NCBI RefSeq assembly: GCF_011752565.1
Contig: NZ_VWXK01000048.1
Location: 1 to 32,681 of the forward strand
Reading direction: 5' to 3'
Source: Pantoea sp. Ap-967
Lineage (GTDB): Bacteria; Pseudomonadota; Gammaproteobacteria; Pseudomonadales; Pseudomonadaceae
DNA: 32,681 nucleotides
Positions within the stretch are counted from its first letter, which is position 1, and each line of letters opens with the position of its first letter. The notes under the pieces were generated by a model that searched no databases, had not been told where the DNA came from, and saw only the letters and a list, made by a program, of their open reading frames with translations. Positions 26,210-32,681 of this stretch are shown in pieces. Made by a program: the position numbers and the translations under genes.

Positions 26210-27789
26210 GGGCACTCCGCAAGCGTGCGTTCGGCCAGCTGGCGCAACTGGGCCTGAAGCAGTGGGCGCTGATCGCGCAGGAAAAAGTGTTCGCCATCGA
26301 TCTGGGCCAGGCTGAAGCCGGCCTTGGCGCAGCGTTGCCAGCCGTGCATATGGCTGGCTGGCACCAGCTTGTCGCGCAGGCCGGCGATGCCATGCACGGG
26401 GCAGTGCAGCGCCGGCAGGTCGTGGCGCTGGTAGCGGCAGGCGAGTTGGAAATCGGCCAGCAGGGTGTGTTTGACCGCCGCCAGCAGCGCCGGGCTTGCC
26501 AGTACCTGGGGCGCGGTACCGCCGAGCAGGGCCAGCAGCGCCGGCAGGTCGGTGCCGCGCAGTTCGGCCACCTGCAGCAGGCGCGCCAGGCGGGCACTGA
26601 CGGCCATGTCCGGTGGCGCACTGGCCGACAACCACAGGGCGGCGGGTGGGGTGGCTTCGGCCTGCAGCGCCAGGGCCAGCTCGTAGGCCAGCTGGCCGCC
26701 AAGGCAATGGCCGTAGAGCACGTAGGGCGCCTGGCGGCCTGCCAGGTGCGGGCGCAGTTGGGCCAGGGCCCACTGCACCCAGGCGGCCATGTCGGGCAGG
26801 GGCGAGTGCTGGCGGAAGCCTTCGCGGCCTGGCAACTGCAGCGGGCAGAAGTCCATGGCCGGGCTCAACGCCTGGCGCCAGCCGGCGAACAGCGAGGCGC
26901 CGCCACCACCGAAGGGGAAGGCGAACACGCTCAGGCGGCTGCGCTCGGGCGCTCCTTGGGGAAACACCTGGGCAATGGGGTCGATGGTCACATCCGCGGC
27001 TTCAGCCACCGGCAGCGTTGGCAGCGGCCAGTGCCAGGCGGGGCCTGGGTGGGCGCGGGTGGGGCGGGTGTCGCGCTGCAGGTGCACGGCGCGGTAGCGC
27101 AGTTGGCCGTGTTCCAGGGCCTGGGCGGTGCGCGTGCGGCCTTCGACGAAGGCCTGGCGGATGAAGTCGTCCTCGGCAGAATCGCCGGGGGCGGCCTGCG
27201 TGGCCGAACGTGCCAGCTGCTGGGCCACGGGGTTGCTCAGGTCCAGGTTGCGGGTGCACACCAGGCCCTCGGCGGCGGCCTGTTCCAGCAGCAATTGCCA
27301 GGCGTCGTCGCTGAGCAGGTCGGCCAGCACCAGCAGGCCGCCTTGGCGCAGCACCCGGGCCGCGCCGTGCAGCAGGTTGGCCGGGGCGTGCAGGCCTTCG
27401 CACAGTTCCACTGCCAGCAGCAGGTCGCAGCTGGCGGCGGGCTGGGGCAGGTGGCAGGCATCGGCCACCTGCCAGCGCACTTTCAGCGTGGCGAACTGGC
27501 GCCGGCAGGCGGCGATCTGCTCGGGGCACACATCGATGCCGGTCAGCGTGGCCGCACCGCCCCGGCGCGCCAGGGCGGCCAGGGCGCCGCCGCGGCCGCA
27601 GCCGAGGTCGAGCACCTGGCGCCCGGTAAGCGTCACGCCGTCCAGGGCAGCCCACAGCAGCGCCGCTTGCGGTTGGGCGGCGGGGATGCCGTGGCATAGC
27701 CACTGCAGTTGGGGGTCCAGTCGCAGCGCCTGGCTCAATTCGTCCAGGCGTGCGTACACCAGCCGGGTCAGGGGCACGGCGGTGGTCAT
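26206..27789 (-). CDS. Methyltransferase-type II thioesterase fusion with Cys nucleophile
   Basis: A 527-aa protein with the same domain order as the gene at 606-2270. The N-terminal SAM methyltransferase (~45-215) has VLDLGCGRGGALAALA. The C-terminal TE (~285-525) shows FAFPFGGGGAS, LPGREGF, the nucleophile elbow GHCLGG with Cys362 where Ser is usual, Asp in LRDKLV and the catalytic DGEHFFL histidine. All triad positions are thus present, with Cys for Ser. A catalytic Cys is known in some NRPS thioesterases, for example that of obafluorin synthase, where it favours particular release chemistry. The start at 27789 overlaps the MFS stop as ATGA. It may hydrolyse or release the acyl chain and add a methyl group; both roles are inferred. 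The two MT-TE proteins are divergent in sequence, so this is not a recent duplication. Confidence 0.9.
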   Translation of the reverse strand: MTTAVPLTRLVYARLDELSQALRLDPQLQWLCHGIPAAQPQAALLWAALDGVTLTGRQVLDLGCGRGGALAALARRGGAATLTGIDVCPEQIAACRRQFATLKVRWQVADACHLPQPAASCDLLLAVELCEGLHAPANLLHGAARVLRQGGLLVLADLLSDDAWQLLLEQAAAEGLVCTRNLDLSNPVAQQLARSATQAAPGDSAEDDFIRQAFVEGRTRTAQALEHGQLRYRAVHLQRDTRPTRAHPGPAWHWPLPTLPVAEAADVTIDPIAQVFPQGAPERSRLSVFAFPFGGGGASLFAGWRQALSPAMDFCPLQLPGREGFRQHSPLPDMAAWVQWALAQLRPHLAGRQAPYVLYGHCLGGQLAYELALALQAEATPPAALWLSASAPPDMAVSARLARLLQVAELRGTDLPALLALLGGTAPQVLASPALLAAVKHTLLADFQLACRYQRHDLPALHCPVHGIAGLRDKLVPASHMHGWQRCAKAGFSLAQIDGEHFFLRDQRPLLQAQLRQLAERTLAECP

Positions 27790-29051
27790 TGGCCAGGTTC
27801 CACGGCCGCGCTGGCGCGGGCCTGGCAACGCGGCGCCAGCACCAGGCCGAGCAGGGCCAGCACGCAGGCAACGGCGAAGCTGGCGGCATAGCCGTAGTGG
27901 TGGGTGAACTGGGTGGCGCCCAGGCCCAGCACCAGGGCGCACAAGGCGTCGGTGCATTGCAGCACGGAATAGTCGGTGCCGGCCTGGGCCGGGGAGGCCC
28001 AGTCCATCATCAGGCTGTAGAGCACCACGAAGCCCATTGCCATGCACAGGCAGAAGGCCAGGAAGATCGCGGTGAGCAGTGCCTTGCTGGTGGCCGCGTG
28101 GCTTTCCAGCGCCAGGTAGCCCAGTTGCAGCAGCAGGTAGCAGAACAGGCTGGCGCGCACCATGCGCTTGCGCCCGACCCGCTCCAGCAACAATCCGCCC
28201 AGGCAGGCACCGGCGATGCCCGACAGGGCGATGCCGCTGCTCGACAGCAGGCCAACCTGGAGCACGTCGAAACCGCGGTCGACCAGGTAGGTGAGCATGA
28301 TCGCGGTGAACCAGCGCACCGGCGCCTGGAAGCTGACCACGCAGGCCATGCCCCAGCGCACCGCCGGCCGTTGCCAGGCTCGGCGCAGGCTCGGTGGGTT
28401 GCCTTGTAGCGGGGCCGGGTTGGCCGGCAGCGGCAGGGCTCGGCGGCGCAGCAGCCAGGCGGGCAGGGCGCACAGCGCCAGCAGCGCCGCCAGGTAGAGG
28501 GTGGCTGGCGCCCAGCCGCTGTGGCTGGCCAATGCTACCCACAGCCCGCCGCCCAGGATGTAGCCCAGGTAGCTGCCGCCGATCTGCATGATGTTGCCCA
28601 TGCCCCGCTGGGCGGGGGCCAGGCTTAGCACCGCGGTGCCGTCGGTGACGATGTCCTGGGTCACCATCACCAGCATCATCACGCCGAGCAAGGCCAGCAA
28701 TGGCACCAGGGAAGTAGCCGGGGGCAGGGCGATGGCCAGCAGCATGCCCAACACCAGCAGGCCTTGCAGCTTGTTGGCCAGGCGCAGGCGGCCGCTGGGG
28801 CCGTTGCCGGCGATTCGGTCGGTGCGCGCTGCCCACAGGAACTTGATGGCCGTAGGCAGGAACAGCAACGACAGCAGGCCGATCTTGTCCAGGCCCACGC
28901 CCTGGGCGCGCAGCAGCACCGGCAGGCCTTCGTGGGCCAGGCCGCTGAGCAGGCCCTGGGTGGCGTACAGGCCGCCAAAGGCGGCGAGCAGGCCAGCCAG
29001 GGACGCCGGGCGGCGCCCTGTGACAGCGATACCAGGGGTATGCTCGGTCAT
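27786..29051 (-). CDS. MFS siderophore permease (FptX/RhtX/YbtX type)
   Basis: A 421-aa integral inner-membrane protein with about twelve hydrophobic segments. The N-terminal stretch LYATQGLLSGLAHEGLPVLLRAQG followed by LFLPTAIKFLWAARTDR resembles the AmpG-related permease family that includes RhtX (rhizobactin), FptX (pyochelin) and YbtX (yersiniabactin locus). FptX and RhtX carry intact ferri-siderophores across the inner membrane. The gene starts one base after the receptor stop, which couples it to the receptor, and overlaps the next gene by ATGA. With the two ABC proteins the locus has two inner-membrane transport systems, as in yersiniabactin. Direction of transport is inferred from the family. 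Confidence 0.88.
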   Translation of the reverse strand: MTEHTPGIAVTGRRPASLAGLLAAFGGLYATQGLLSGLAHEGLPVLLRAQGVGLDKIGLLSLLFLPTAIKFLWAARTDRIAGNGPSGRLRLANKLQGLLVLGMLLAIALPPATSLVPLLALLGVMMLVMVTQDIVTDGTAVLSLAPAQRGMGNIMQIGGSYLGYILGGGLWVALASHSGWAPATLYLAALLALCALPAWLLRRRALPLPANPAPLQGNPPSLRRAWQRPAVRWGMACVVSFQAPVRWFTAIMLTYLVDRGFDVLQVGLLSSSGIALSGIAGACLGGLLLERVGRKRMVRASLFCYLLLQLGYLALESHAATSKALLTAIFLAFCLCMAMGFVVLYSLMMDWASPAQAGTDYSVLQCTDALCALVLGLGATQFTHHYGYAASFAVACVLALLGLVLAPRCQARASAAVEPGQ

Positions 29052-29052
29052 G

Positions 29053-31056
29053 TCAGAAGCTCAGGTTCAGGCGCACGCCCGCCAGGCGGCCTTCACCCAC
29101 CTGGTAGGCAGTGCCGATTGGCGCACCGGCGTCGAAGGCGTACACGGCATAGGTTTTGTCGGCGAGGTTGTCGACGTAGAAGTCGGCGGACAGGTTGCGG
29201 TTCACCTGCCAGGAAACGCCCGCGTCGAGCAGCGAGTAGCCGCCCTGGACCATGGTGTTGGCTTCGTCGAAATAGGTTTTGCCGATGTACGACACGCCCA
29301 CGTGGGGGATCAGCGCCATGCCGTTACCCAGTTCGAAGGCGTACTCGGCGGCGAGGTTGGCGGTGCTGCGTGGGGCGTAGGGCAGGATGTTGCCCGAAAG
29401 GTCGTTGCTGGAGGCGCCGGTCGGGTCCTGGTAGTGGCGGAACTCGGACTTGTTCACCGCTACCCCGGCCTTGACCCGCAGGGCTTCGGTGGCCTGCCAC
29501 TTGGCGGTCAGGCTGGCGCCGCGGGTGCGGGCATCGCCCACGTTCTGCAGGTACTGGCCTTCGACTGGGCCTACCGACAGTTGGTAGTCCTTGATCTTCA
29601 TCAGGTAGGCGGCGCCGGCCAGTTCCAGGCTGTTGTCGAACAGGTTGGCCTTGAAGCCCACTTCGTAGTTGCGCGCTTTTTGCGGCGAATAGCTGAAGTC
29701 GATGTTCTGTGGGGTGACCGCGCGGGTGAAACCGCCGGCCTTGAAGCCGGTACTGAACAGGGCGTACACCGACACGTCATCGGTGAGCTTGTAGTTGATG
29801 CCAAGCTTGGGCGAGGTGGCGTTGTCGCGTTTGTCGTTGTCCATCGACAGCGCGGCAAAGCGCGTGTCGACGTCGGTGCGCTGTTGCTCGAAGCGGATGC
29901 CGGGGGTGATGTCCAGGCGGTCGGTGGCGTGCCAGGTCAGCTCGCCGTAGGCGGCGTAGGAGCGGATGTCCTGGTGCGAGTCCAGCGCGTACAGCGGGAT
30001 CTGGCGTTTGAAGTCGAGGTCTTCGGCGTACAGCCCGGTGACGAAGTCGACGGTGTTGCCCGGTGCCTGGCGCGAGGCCAGGCGCAGTTCCTGGGAGATG
30101 GTGCGTTGTTGCTCGGGGGTGTAGCTGCCGAACACGGTGCGTTCGTTGTCGCGGGTTTGGTAGCCGGTGAGGGCGCTGAGCACCATCGGGCCCAGGTCGT
30201 AGTCCACGTGCAGGCCGTAGCTGTTGGTGGCCAGGCGGTAGTGCGAGGCCATGGGCAGCACGCGGCGCGAGTCTTTGTTGCCGTTGACGATGAAGTATTC
30301 CTCGTCGGAGTGGGTGACGTCGCGGGCGGCAGTGACCATCACGTCCAGCGGGCTGCCGTCGGGGGCGTAGCGCAGGCGCACGCGGCCGTTGCTGTCGTCG
30401 TTGTCGCCCAGGCGGGAGCCGGTGTACATGTCCTTGAGTTCGCCGCGGTCGTCGCGGGTGCCGACGGCGATGTCACCGAACAGCGCACCGGGCACCAGCG
30501 GGCCGCTGGCCATCAGTTGCACGCCTTGGCCGCGTTTGTTGGCATCGACGGTGGCGTCCAGGCGGGCCTGGTCGTCTGGCTTGCGCGTGACCACGTTGAC
30601 CACGCCACCGACGGCGCCGCGCCCGTACAGGGTGCCTTGCGGGCCGTAGAGGATTTCCACCTGCTCAAGGCCCTGGGGCAGCAACTGCGAGAGCAGCGCC
30701 TGGTCTTGCGGCAGGCCGTCGATCAGCAGCTGCGCGGCGGGGTTGTAGAAGTCTGGCGAGGACTGGCCGCGGATGGTGAAGTTGTCGAACGCGCGGGAGG
30801 AACGTTGGCGAATGTTCACGTCGGTGAACACCCGGTCGAGCTGGTCGACCCGGTGCAGGCCGCGCGGCAGGATTTCGTCGGCGGTGGCCACGTCGGCCGC
30901 GCCGGCGATGTCCTGCAGGGGCTGATCGCGCTTGGTGGCCTTGACGGTCACGGCGGGCAGTTCGACGCTGTTGGTGGTGGTGTCGGCATGCACCGGAGCG
31001 GCCAGGGCCAGGGTGAGCAGCGACAGCGGGTAGGGCAGGAACGTGGTTTTTTTCAT
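29053..31056 (-). CDS. TonB-dependent outer-membrane siderophore receptor (FyuA-like)
   Basis: A 667-aa protein. A signal peptide (~1-25: MKKTT, a hydrophobic core, then PVHA before D) is followed by a TonB-box-like VTVKATKR and a plug domain with ADEILPRGLHRV, IRGQSS, LIDGLPQDQ and the plug signature QVEILYGPQGTLYGRGAVGGVVN (~125-150). The rest is beta-barrel ending in VRLNLSF with the C-terminal Phe needed for outer-membrane assembly. Length matches FyuA (~670 aa), and there is no N-terminal signalling extension, so control is by the AraC-type regulator and not by a sigma/anti-sigma pair. It would bind and import the ferric product of this locus. It is the first gene of the operon, behind a Fur box. 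No strong Shine-Dalgarno is seen before ATG 31056. Confidence 0.93.
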   Translation of the reverse strand: MKKTTFLPYPLSLLTLALAAPVHADTTTNSVELPAVTVKATKRDQPLQDIAGAADVATADEILPRGLHRVDQLDRVFTDVNIRQRSSRAFDNFTIRGQSSPDFYNPAAQLLIDGLPQDQALLSQLLPQGLEQVEILYGPQGTLYGRGAVGGVVNVVTRKPDDQARLDATVDANKRGQGVQLMASGPLVPGALFGDIAVGTRDDRGELKDMYTGSRLGDNDDSNGRVRLRYAPDGSPLDVMVTAARDVTHSDEEYFIVNGNKDSRRVLPMASHYRLATNSYGLHVDYDLGPMVLSALTGYQTRDNERTVFGSYTPEQQRTISQELRLASRQAPGNTVDFVTGLYAEDLDFKRQIPLYALDSHQDIRSYAAYGELTWHATDRLDITPGIRFEQQRTDVDTRFAALSMDNDKRDNATSPKLGINYKLTDDVSVYALFSTGFKAGGFTRAVTPQNIDFSYSPQKARNYEVGFKANLFDNSLELAGAAYLMKIKDYQLSVGPVEGQYLQNVGDARTRGASLTAKWQATEALRVKAGVAVNKSEFRHYQDPTGASSNDLSGNILPYAPRSTANLAAEYAFELGNGMALIPHVGVSYIGKTYFDEANTMVQGGYSLLDAGVSWQVNRNLSADFYVDNLADKTYAVYAFDAGAPIGTAYQVGEGRLAGVRLNLSF

Positions 31057-31080
31057 GTTGGCAGATCGTCTATTTTTGAT

Positions 31081-31099
31081 AATAAGAATGATTATTATC
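31081..31099 (-). promoter_or_regulatory. Fur box over the receptor/operon promoter
   Basis: AATAAGAATGATTATTATC matches the 19-bp Fur consensus (GATAATGATAATCATTATC) at 14 positions by eye. On the minus strand a possible -10 hexamer GATAAT falls at 31099-31094, so Fur binding would cover the -10 element. The site lies 25 bp upstream of the receptor ATG and probably controls the whole operon in response to iron. Confidence 0.8.
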
Positions 31100-31122
31100 T
31101 GAGCGGCGGCGATCTACCCCAT

Positions 31123-31149
31123 TCGGGAATTTACGGTCCCGATCGGGAA
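31123..31149. promoter_or_regulatory. Direct repeat, candidate AraC-type activator site
   Basis: TCGGGAA occurs at 31123-31129 and again at 31143-31149, exactly 20 bp apart, about two helical turns, which is the geometry AraC-family dimers use. The second copy is part of a perfect palindrome TCCCGATCGGGA (31137-31148). Relative to the putative -10 at 31094-31099 the proximal copy falls about where a -35 element would be, and no good -35 is seen. This fits a class II activator promoter driven by the adjacent regulator. No binding consensus was available to compare. Confidence 0.55.
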
Positions 31150-31158
31150 AACTTCATC

Positions 31159-32097
31159 TTAGGGGGCGTCCTTGACGCCTTTGACGCTGGCCGGGGTCAC
31201 CCCGTGGATGCGCCGGAAGGCGGCGGCGAACTGGCCGGGGTTGGAGTAGCCGACGAACTCGCAGGCCTGCAGCACGCTGCATTCGCCCGCTTCGAGCAGC
31301 GCGCGCGCCTGCTGCATGCGCACCCCGCGCAGGTACTGGGCGATGGTTTGGCCGGTGGCGGCCTTGAAGGCCGACTTCAGGTAGCACTCGTTGATGCCCA
31401 CGCGCCTGGCGAGGGAGGCGATGGAATGGCTGTGGGCGAATTCGTCGTGAAGGATATCCCGTGCATCCTGCACCGCCACCCGCTGGCGCAGGGGCAGTTT
31501 CGGGCCCTGGCGCCAGGGCTTGTGGTCGATCAACTGGGCGAGCATCTGCAGCGCGGCGGCTTCGGCATGCAGGCGCCCGACGGTGGTGTGCATGGCGCTG
31601 GTGAGCAGGGTACTGGCGGTGACCATGCCCAGGTTGTGGCACAGGTGTTCGCTGTCGAGCAGCAATTCGGTGCCGTGCGGGCCGCCGATGGTTTCGGCTT
31701 GGTCTTCGAATAGCTGTTCCAGCAGTGGGGTAGGCACTTCGATGGATACACCGCTGAAATGGCCGACCATCTCGCGGTTGAAGGTTTGTTGTTCGCTGGC
31801 CTGGCGGAGCATTACCCCGGCACCGCGGTAGACCGTGGGCTTGCGCTGTTCGGGCACCTGCAGGTGCAGCTCGCCGGCGACCATGATCTTGATGGTCAGG
31901 CATTCGGGGGGCTGTACGTAGTGGTCTTCGAAGGTGCCGGTGAAGTCGTATTGGCCGCGGGCGAGGGTGATGCCATGGGCGATGCGGTGCAGGTCGGTCC
32001 AGCCGCTGCCGTGGTGGCGGGGCAGGTCGAAGCGGGCGTAGCCGGGGTCGATATCGTTGAACGGTGAATCTGCGGGGGGGCAGGATGGGGTCGGCAC
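31159..32097 (-). CDS. AraC-family regulator of siderophore genes (PchR/YbtA type)
   Basis: A 312-aa transcription factor. The C-terminal ~100 residues hold two helix-turn-helix units typical of AraC/XylS: SIASLARRVGINECYLKSAF (~227-246) and ACEFVGYSNPGQFAAAFRR followed by GVTPAS. The N-terminal ~200 residues are an effector-sensing region; in PchR and YbtA this senses the ferri-siderophore. The start is GTG at 32097, supported by GGGAG seven bases upstream (32105-32109); longer in-frame starts would include the Shine-Dalgarno and promoter. Transcribed in the same direction as the operon, it ends 102 bp before the receptor start with a Fur box and direct repeat in between. It likely activates the operon when iron is low and the siderophore is present. 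Confidence 0.9.
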   Translation of the reverse strand: MPTPSCPPADSPFNDIDPGYARFDLPRHHGSGWTDLHRIAHGITLARGQYDFTGTFEDHYVQPPECLTIKIMVAGELHLQVPEQRKPTVYRGAGVMLRQASEQQTFNREMVGHFSGVSIEVPTPLLEQLFEDQAETIGGPHGTELLLDSEHLCHNLGMVTASTLLTSAMHTTVGRLHAEAAALQMLAQLIDHKPWRQGPKLPLRQRVAVQDARDILHDEFAHSHSIASLARRVGINECYLKSAFKAATGQTIAQYLRGVRMQQARALLEAGECSVLQACEFVGYSNPGQFAAAFRRIHGVTPASVKGVKDAP

Positions 32098-32174
32098 AAT
32101 CTATCTCCCAGAAACCAAAGCGCTGATGTACCCGGTGGGTGAAATAGGCCATCCAAGGCCTGGGGCACGCATCA

Positions 32175-32216
32175 AGGATAGGGAATTTTTACAAATTGTA
32201 AATGATAATGATTAGC
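32175..32216 (-). promoter_or_regulatory. Promoter and Fur box of the regulator gene
   Basis: On the minus strand a -35-like TTTACA (32202-32197) and a -10-like TATCCT (32180-32175) are separated by 16 bp, about 78 bp upstream of the GTG start. The -35 lies within a 15-bp perfect palindrome TTTACAA-A-TTGTAAA (32188-32202). Overlapping it is a Fur box, GTAAATGATAATGATTAGC (32198-32216), matching 15 of 19 consensus positions. A single near-copy of the candidate activator half-site (TAGGGAA, 32179-32185) lies between -35 and -10, which might allow self-repression. Positions are read by eye. Confidence 0.65.
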
Positions 32217-32245
32217 GTTGTGTAAGCGTTTGTAGGCGATCTGCC

Positions 32246-32274
32246 AGCCCTGCGGGCTACGCTGTCGCGCAGGG
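32246..32274. other. Small inverted repeat upstream of the regulator
   Basis: CCCTGCG (32248-32254) and CGCAGGG (32268-32274) form a 7-bp inverted repeat, with an alternative short hairpin AGCCC-TGC-GGGCT (32246-32258). It lies between the regulator promoter and the REP element. No gene is seen here; it may belong to the repeat region. Confidence 0.35.
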
Positions 32275-32303
32275 AACAGTGCCCGCAAGCGCGCCGCAAT
32301 CCC

Positions 32304-32393
32304 GTGTAGGAGCGGGCTTGCCCCGCGAACACCGGCGCAGCCGGTGCCATGCACCGCGGTGCTTGCTTCGCGGGTCAAGCCCGCTCCTACAGG
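32304..32393. repeat. P. putida-type REP palindrome
   Basis: Arms of 25 bp (32305-32329 and 32367-32391) are inverted copies with one mismatch and carry the familiar TGTAGGAGCGGGCTTG...CAAGCCCGCTCCTACA ends found many times in P. putida-group genomes. The core contains two more palindromes: CACCGGC-GCA-GCCGGTG (32330-32346) and GCACCGCGGTGC (32351-32362). The whole can form a cruciform. It marks the extragenic space upstream of the regulator. Confidence 0.88.
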
Positions 32394-32402
32394 ATTAAAT
32401 TT

Positions 32403-32534
32403 GCTTTCGCTTTCGCTTTCGCTTTCGCTTTCGCTTTCGCTTTCGCTTTCGCTTTCGCTTTCGCTTTCGCTTTCGCTTTCGCTTTCGCTTTCGCTTTCGC
32501 TTTCGCTTTCGCTTTCGCTTTCGCTTTCGCTTTT
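32403..32534. repeat. Hexanucleotide microsatellite (GCTTTC)21
   Basis: Twenty-one perfect tandem GCTTTC units (32403-32528) are followed by a degenerate unit (GCTTTT, to 32534) and a further decayed GCTTCT. One strand is pure CTTTCG-type pyrimidine-rich DNA with a single G per unit. It begins about ten bases after the REP element. All reading frames through it are open and give dipeptide repeats (Ser-Glu on the minus strand), but I see no start or regulatory context supporting a gene. Copy number is likely to vary between strains. Confidence 0.95.
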
Positions 32535-32611
32535 GCTTCTAAGCGCACGGTAGTTCAGCAAACGCAGATTGCGACCTTAGGAGGCCGAGCGTAGGCCTTG
32601 CGGAGGGAGGT

Positions 32612-32664
32612 GACGGGCATGGATGCCCGTCAAGCGCTGGGCCCCAGGATGGGGCCTGCAGCGC
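32612..32664. repeat. Double-hairpin intergenic element at the window edge
   Basis: Two adjacent strong inverted repeats: GACGGGCAT-GG-ATGCCCGTC (32612-32631, 9-bp arms), then a compound hairpin with outer arms GCGCTG/CAGCGC (32634-32639/32659-32664) and inner arms GGCCCCA/TGGGGCC (32640-32646/32650-32656). The neat nested pairing suggests structured RNA or a dispersed repeat, possibly a transcription end for a gene beyond the window. No open gene of credible composition covers it. Confidence 0.55.
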
Positions 32665-32681
32665 GGTCCTCCCGGGAGCAA

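Noticed and set aside
26206..28836. Longer starts for the second MT-TE (28836) and the YbtP-like protein (26773)
   Set aside because: Both extensions are shadow translations of the upstream gene; ATG 27789 and ATG 26209 give ATGA overlaps and begin recognisable protein.
32403..32534. CRISPR array
   Set aside because: The repeat unit is six bases with no spacers; it is a microsatellite.
32172..32561. Minus-strand reading frame of 129 aa with a long Ser-Glu repeat
   Set aside because: It is open only because a six-base repeat has no stop in any frame; it continues through a REP palindrome and the regulator's promoter and Fur box, and no ribosome binding site supports it.
1..32681. Insertion sequences, phage genes, tRNA or rRNA genes
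   Set aside because: No transposase, integrase or recognisable RNA gene was seen on either strand.

Overview
The window is a high-GC stretch of a Pseudomonas genome, probably of the P. putida group. The evidence is P. putida-style REP palindromes at both edges (5-225 and 32304-32393), Pseudomonas-like codon use, Fur boxes and a PchR/YbtA-type regulator. It holds one nearly complete siderophore (metallophore) locus. All eleven genes are on the minus strand, so transcription runs from right to left.

Layout in transcription order: an AraC-family regulator (31159-32097, GTG start); a short control region with a Fur box and a 20-bp-spaced direct repeat; a FyuA-like TonB-dependent receptor (29053-31056); an FptX/RhtX/YbtX-type MFS permease (27786-29051); a methyltransferase-thioesterase fusion with a Cys nucleophile (26206-27789); two YbtP/YbtQ-like ABC half-transporters (24404-26209, 22653-24407); a 4161-aa FAAL-ACP-KS-AT-KR-ACP-Cy-A(MT/E)-PCP-Cy-PCP megasynthase (10044-22529); a 2210-aa KS-cMT-KR-ACP-ACP-Cy megasynthase without an AT (3397-10029); a thiazolinyl imide reductase (2267-3400); a second methyltransferase-thioesterase fusion with a Ser nucleophile (606-2270); and a small unrecognised protein (221-616). 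Five junctions are ATGA stop/start overlaps, one overlap is 11 bp, and two gaps are 1 and 14 bp. Only the large FAAL gene has a real leader (123 bp, hairpins, strong Shine-Dalgarno). The set therefore looks like one long operon driven from the receptor promoter.

How the genes probably work together: the locus is yersiniabactin/pyochelin-like, but the salicylate starter (no salicylate synthase or salicyl-AMP ligase is present) is replaced by a fatty acyl-AMP ligase feeding an iterative KS-AT-KR-ACP module. That is the logic known from micacocidin, where hexanoate and malonyl units give 6-pentylsalicylate. Two Cy domains and one Cys-type A domain would add two thiazolines, and the reductase would turn one into a thiazolidine. 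The second megasynthase would then add a C-methylated ketide. Unlike HMWP1 of yersiniabactin, it has no AT, no final PCP and no TE. Its last Cy domain has lost the conserved Asp of the W-[LI]-D motif, and its KR has His where the catalytic Tyr should be. The predicted product is therefore an alkylphenol-thiazoline-thiazolidine acid of the agrochelin/massiliachelin kind, not a three-ring micacocidin/yersiniabactin. Release must come from a trans thioesterase, with the two MT-TE fusions as candidates. This product assignment is inference.

The right edge (32098-32681) has no convincing gene. It holds the regulator promoter with a second Fur box, a REP cruciform, 21 perfect copies of a GCTTTC hexamer, and a double-hairpin element.
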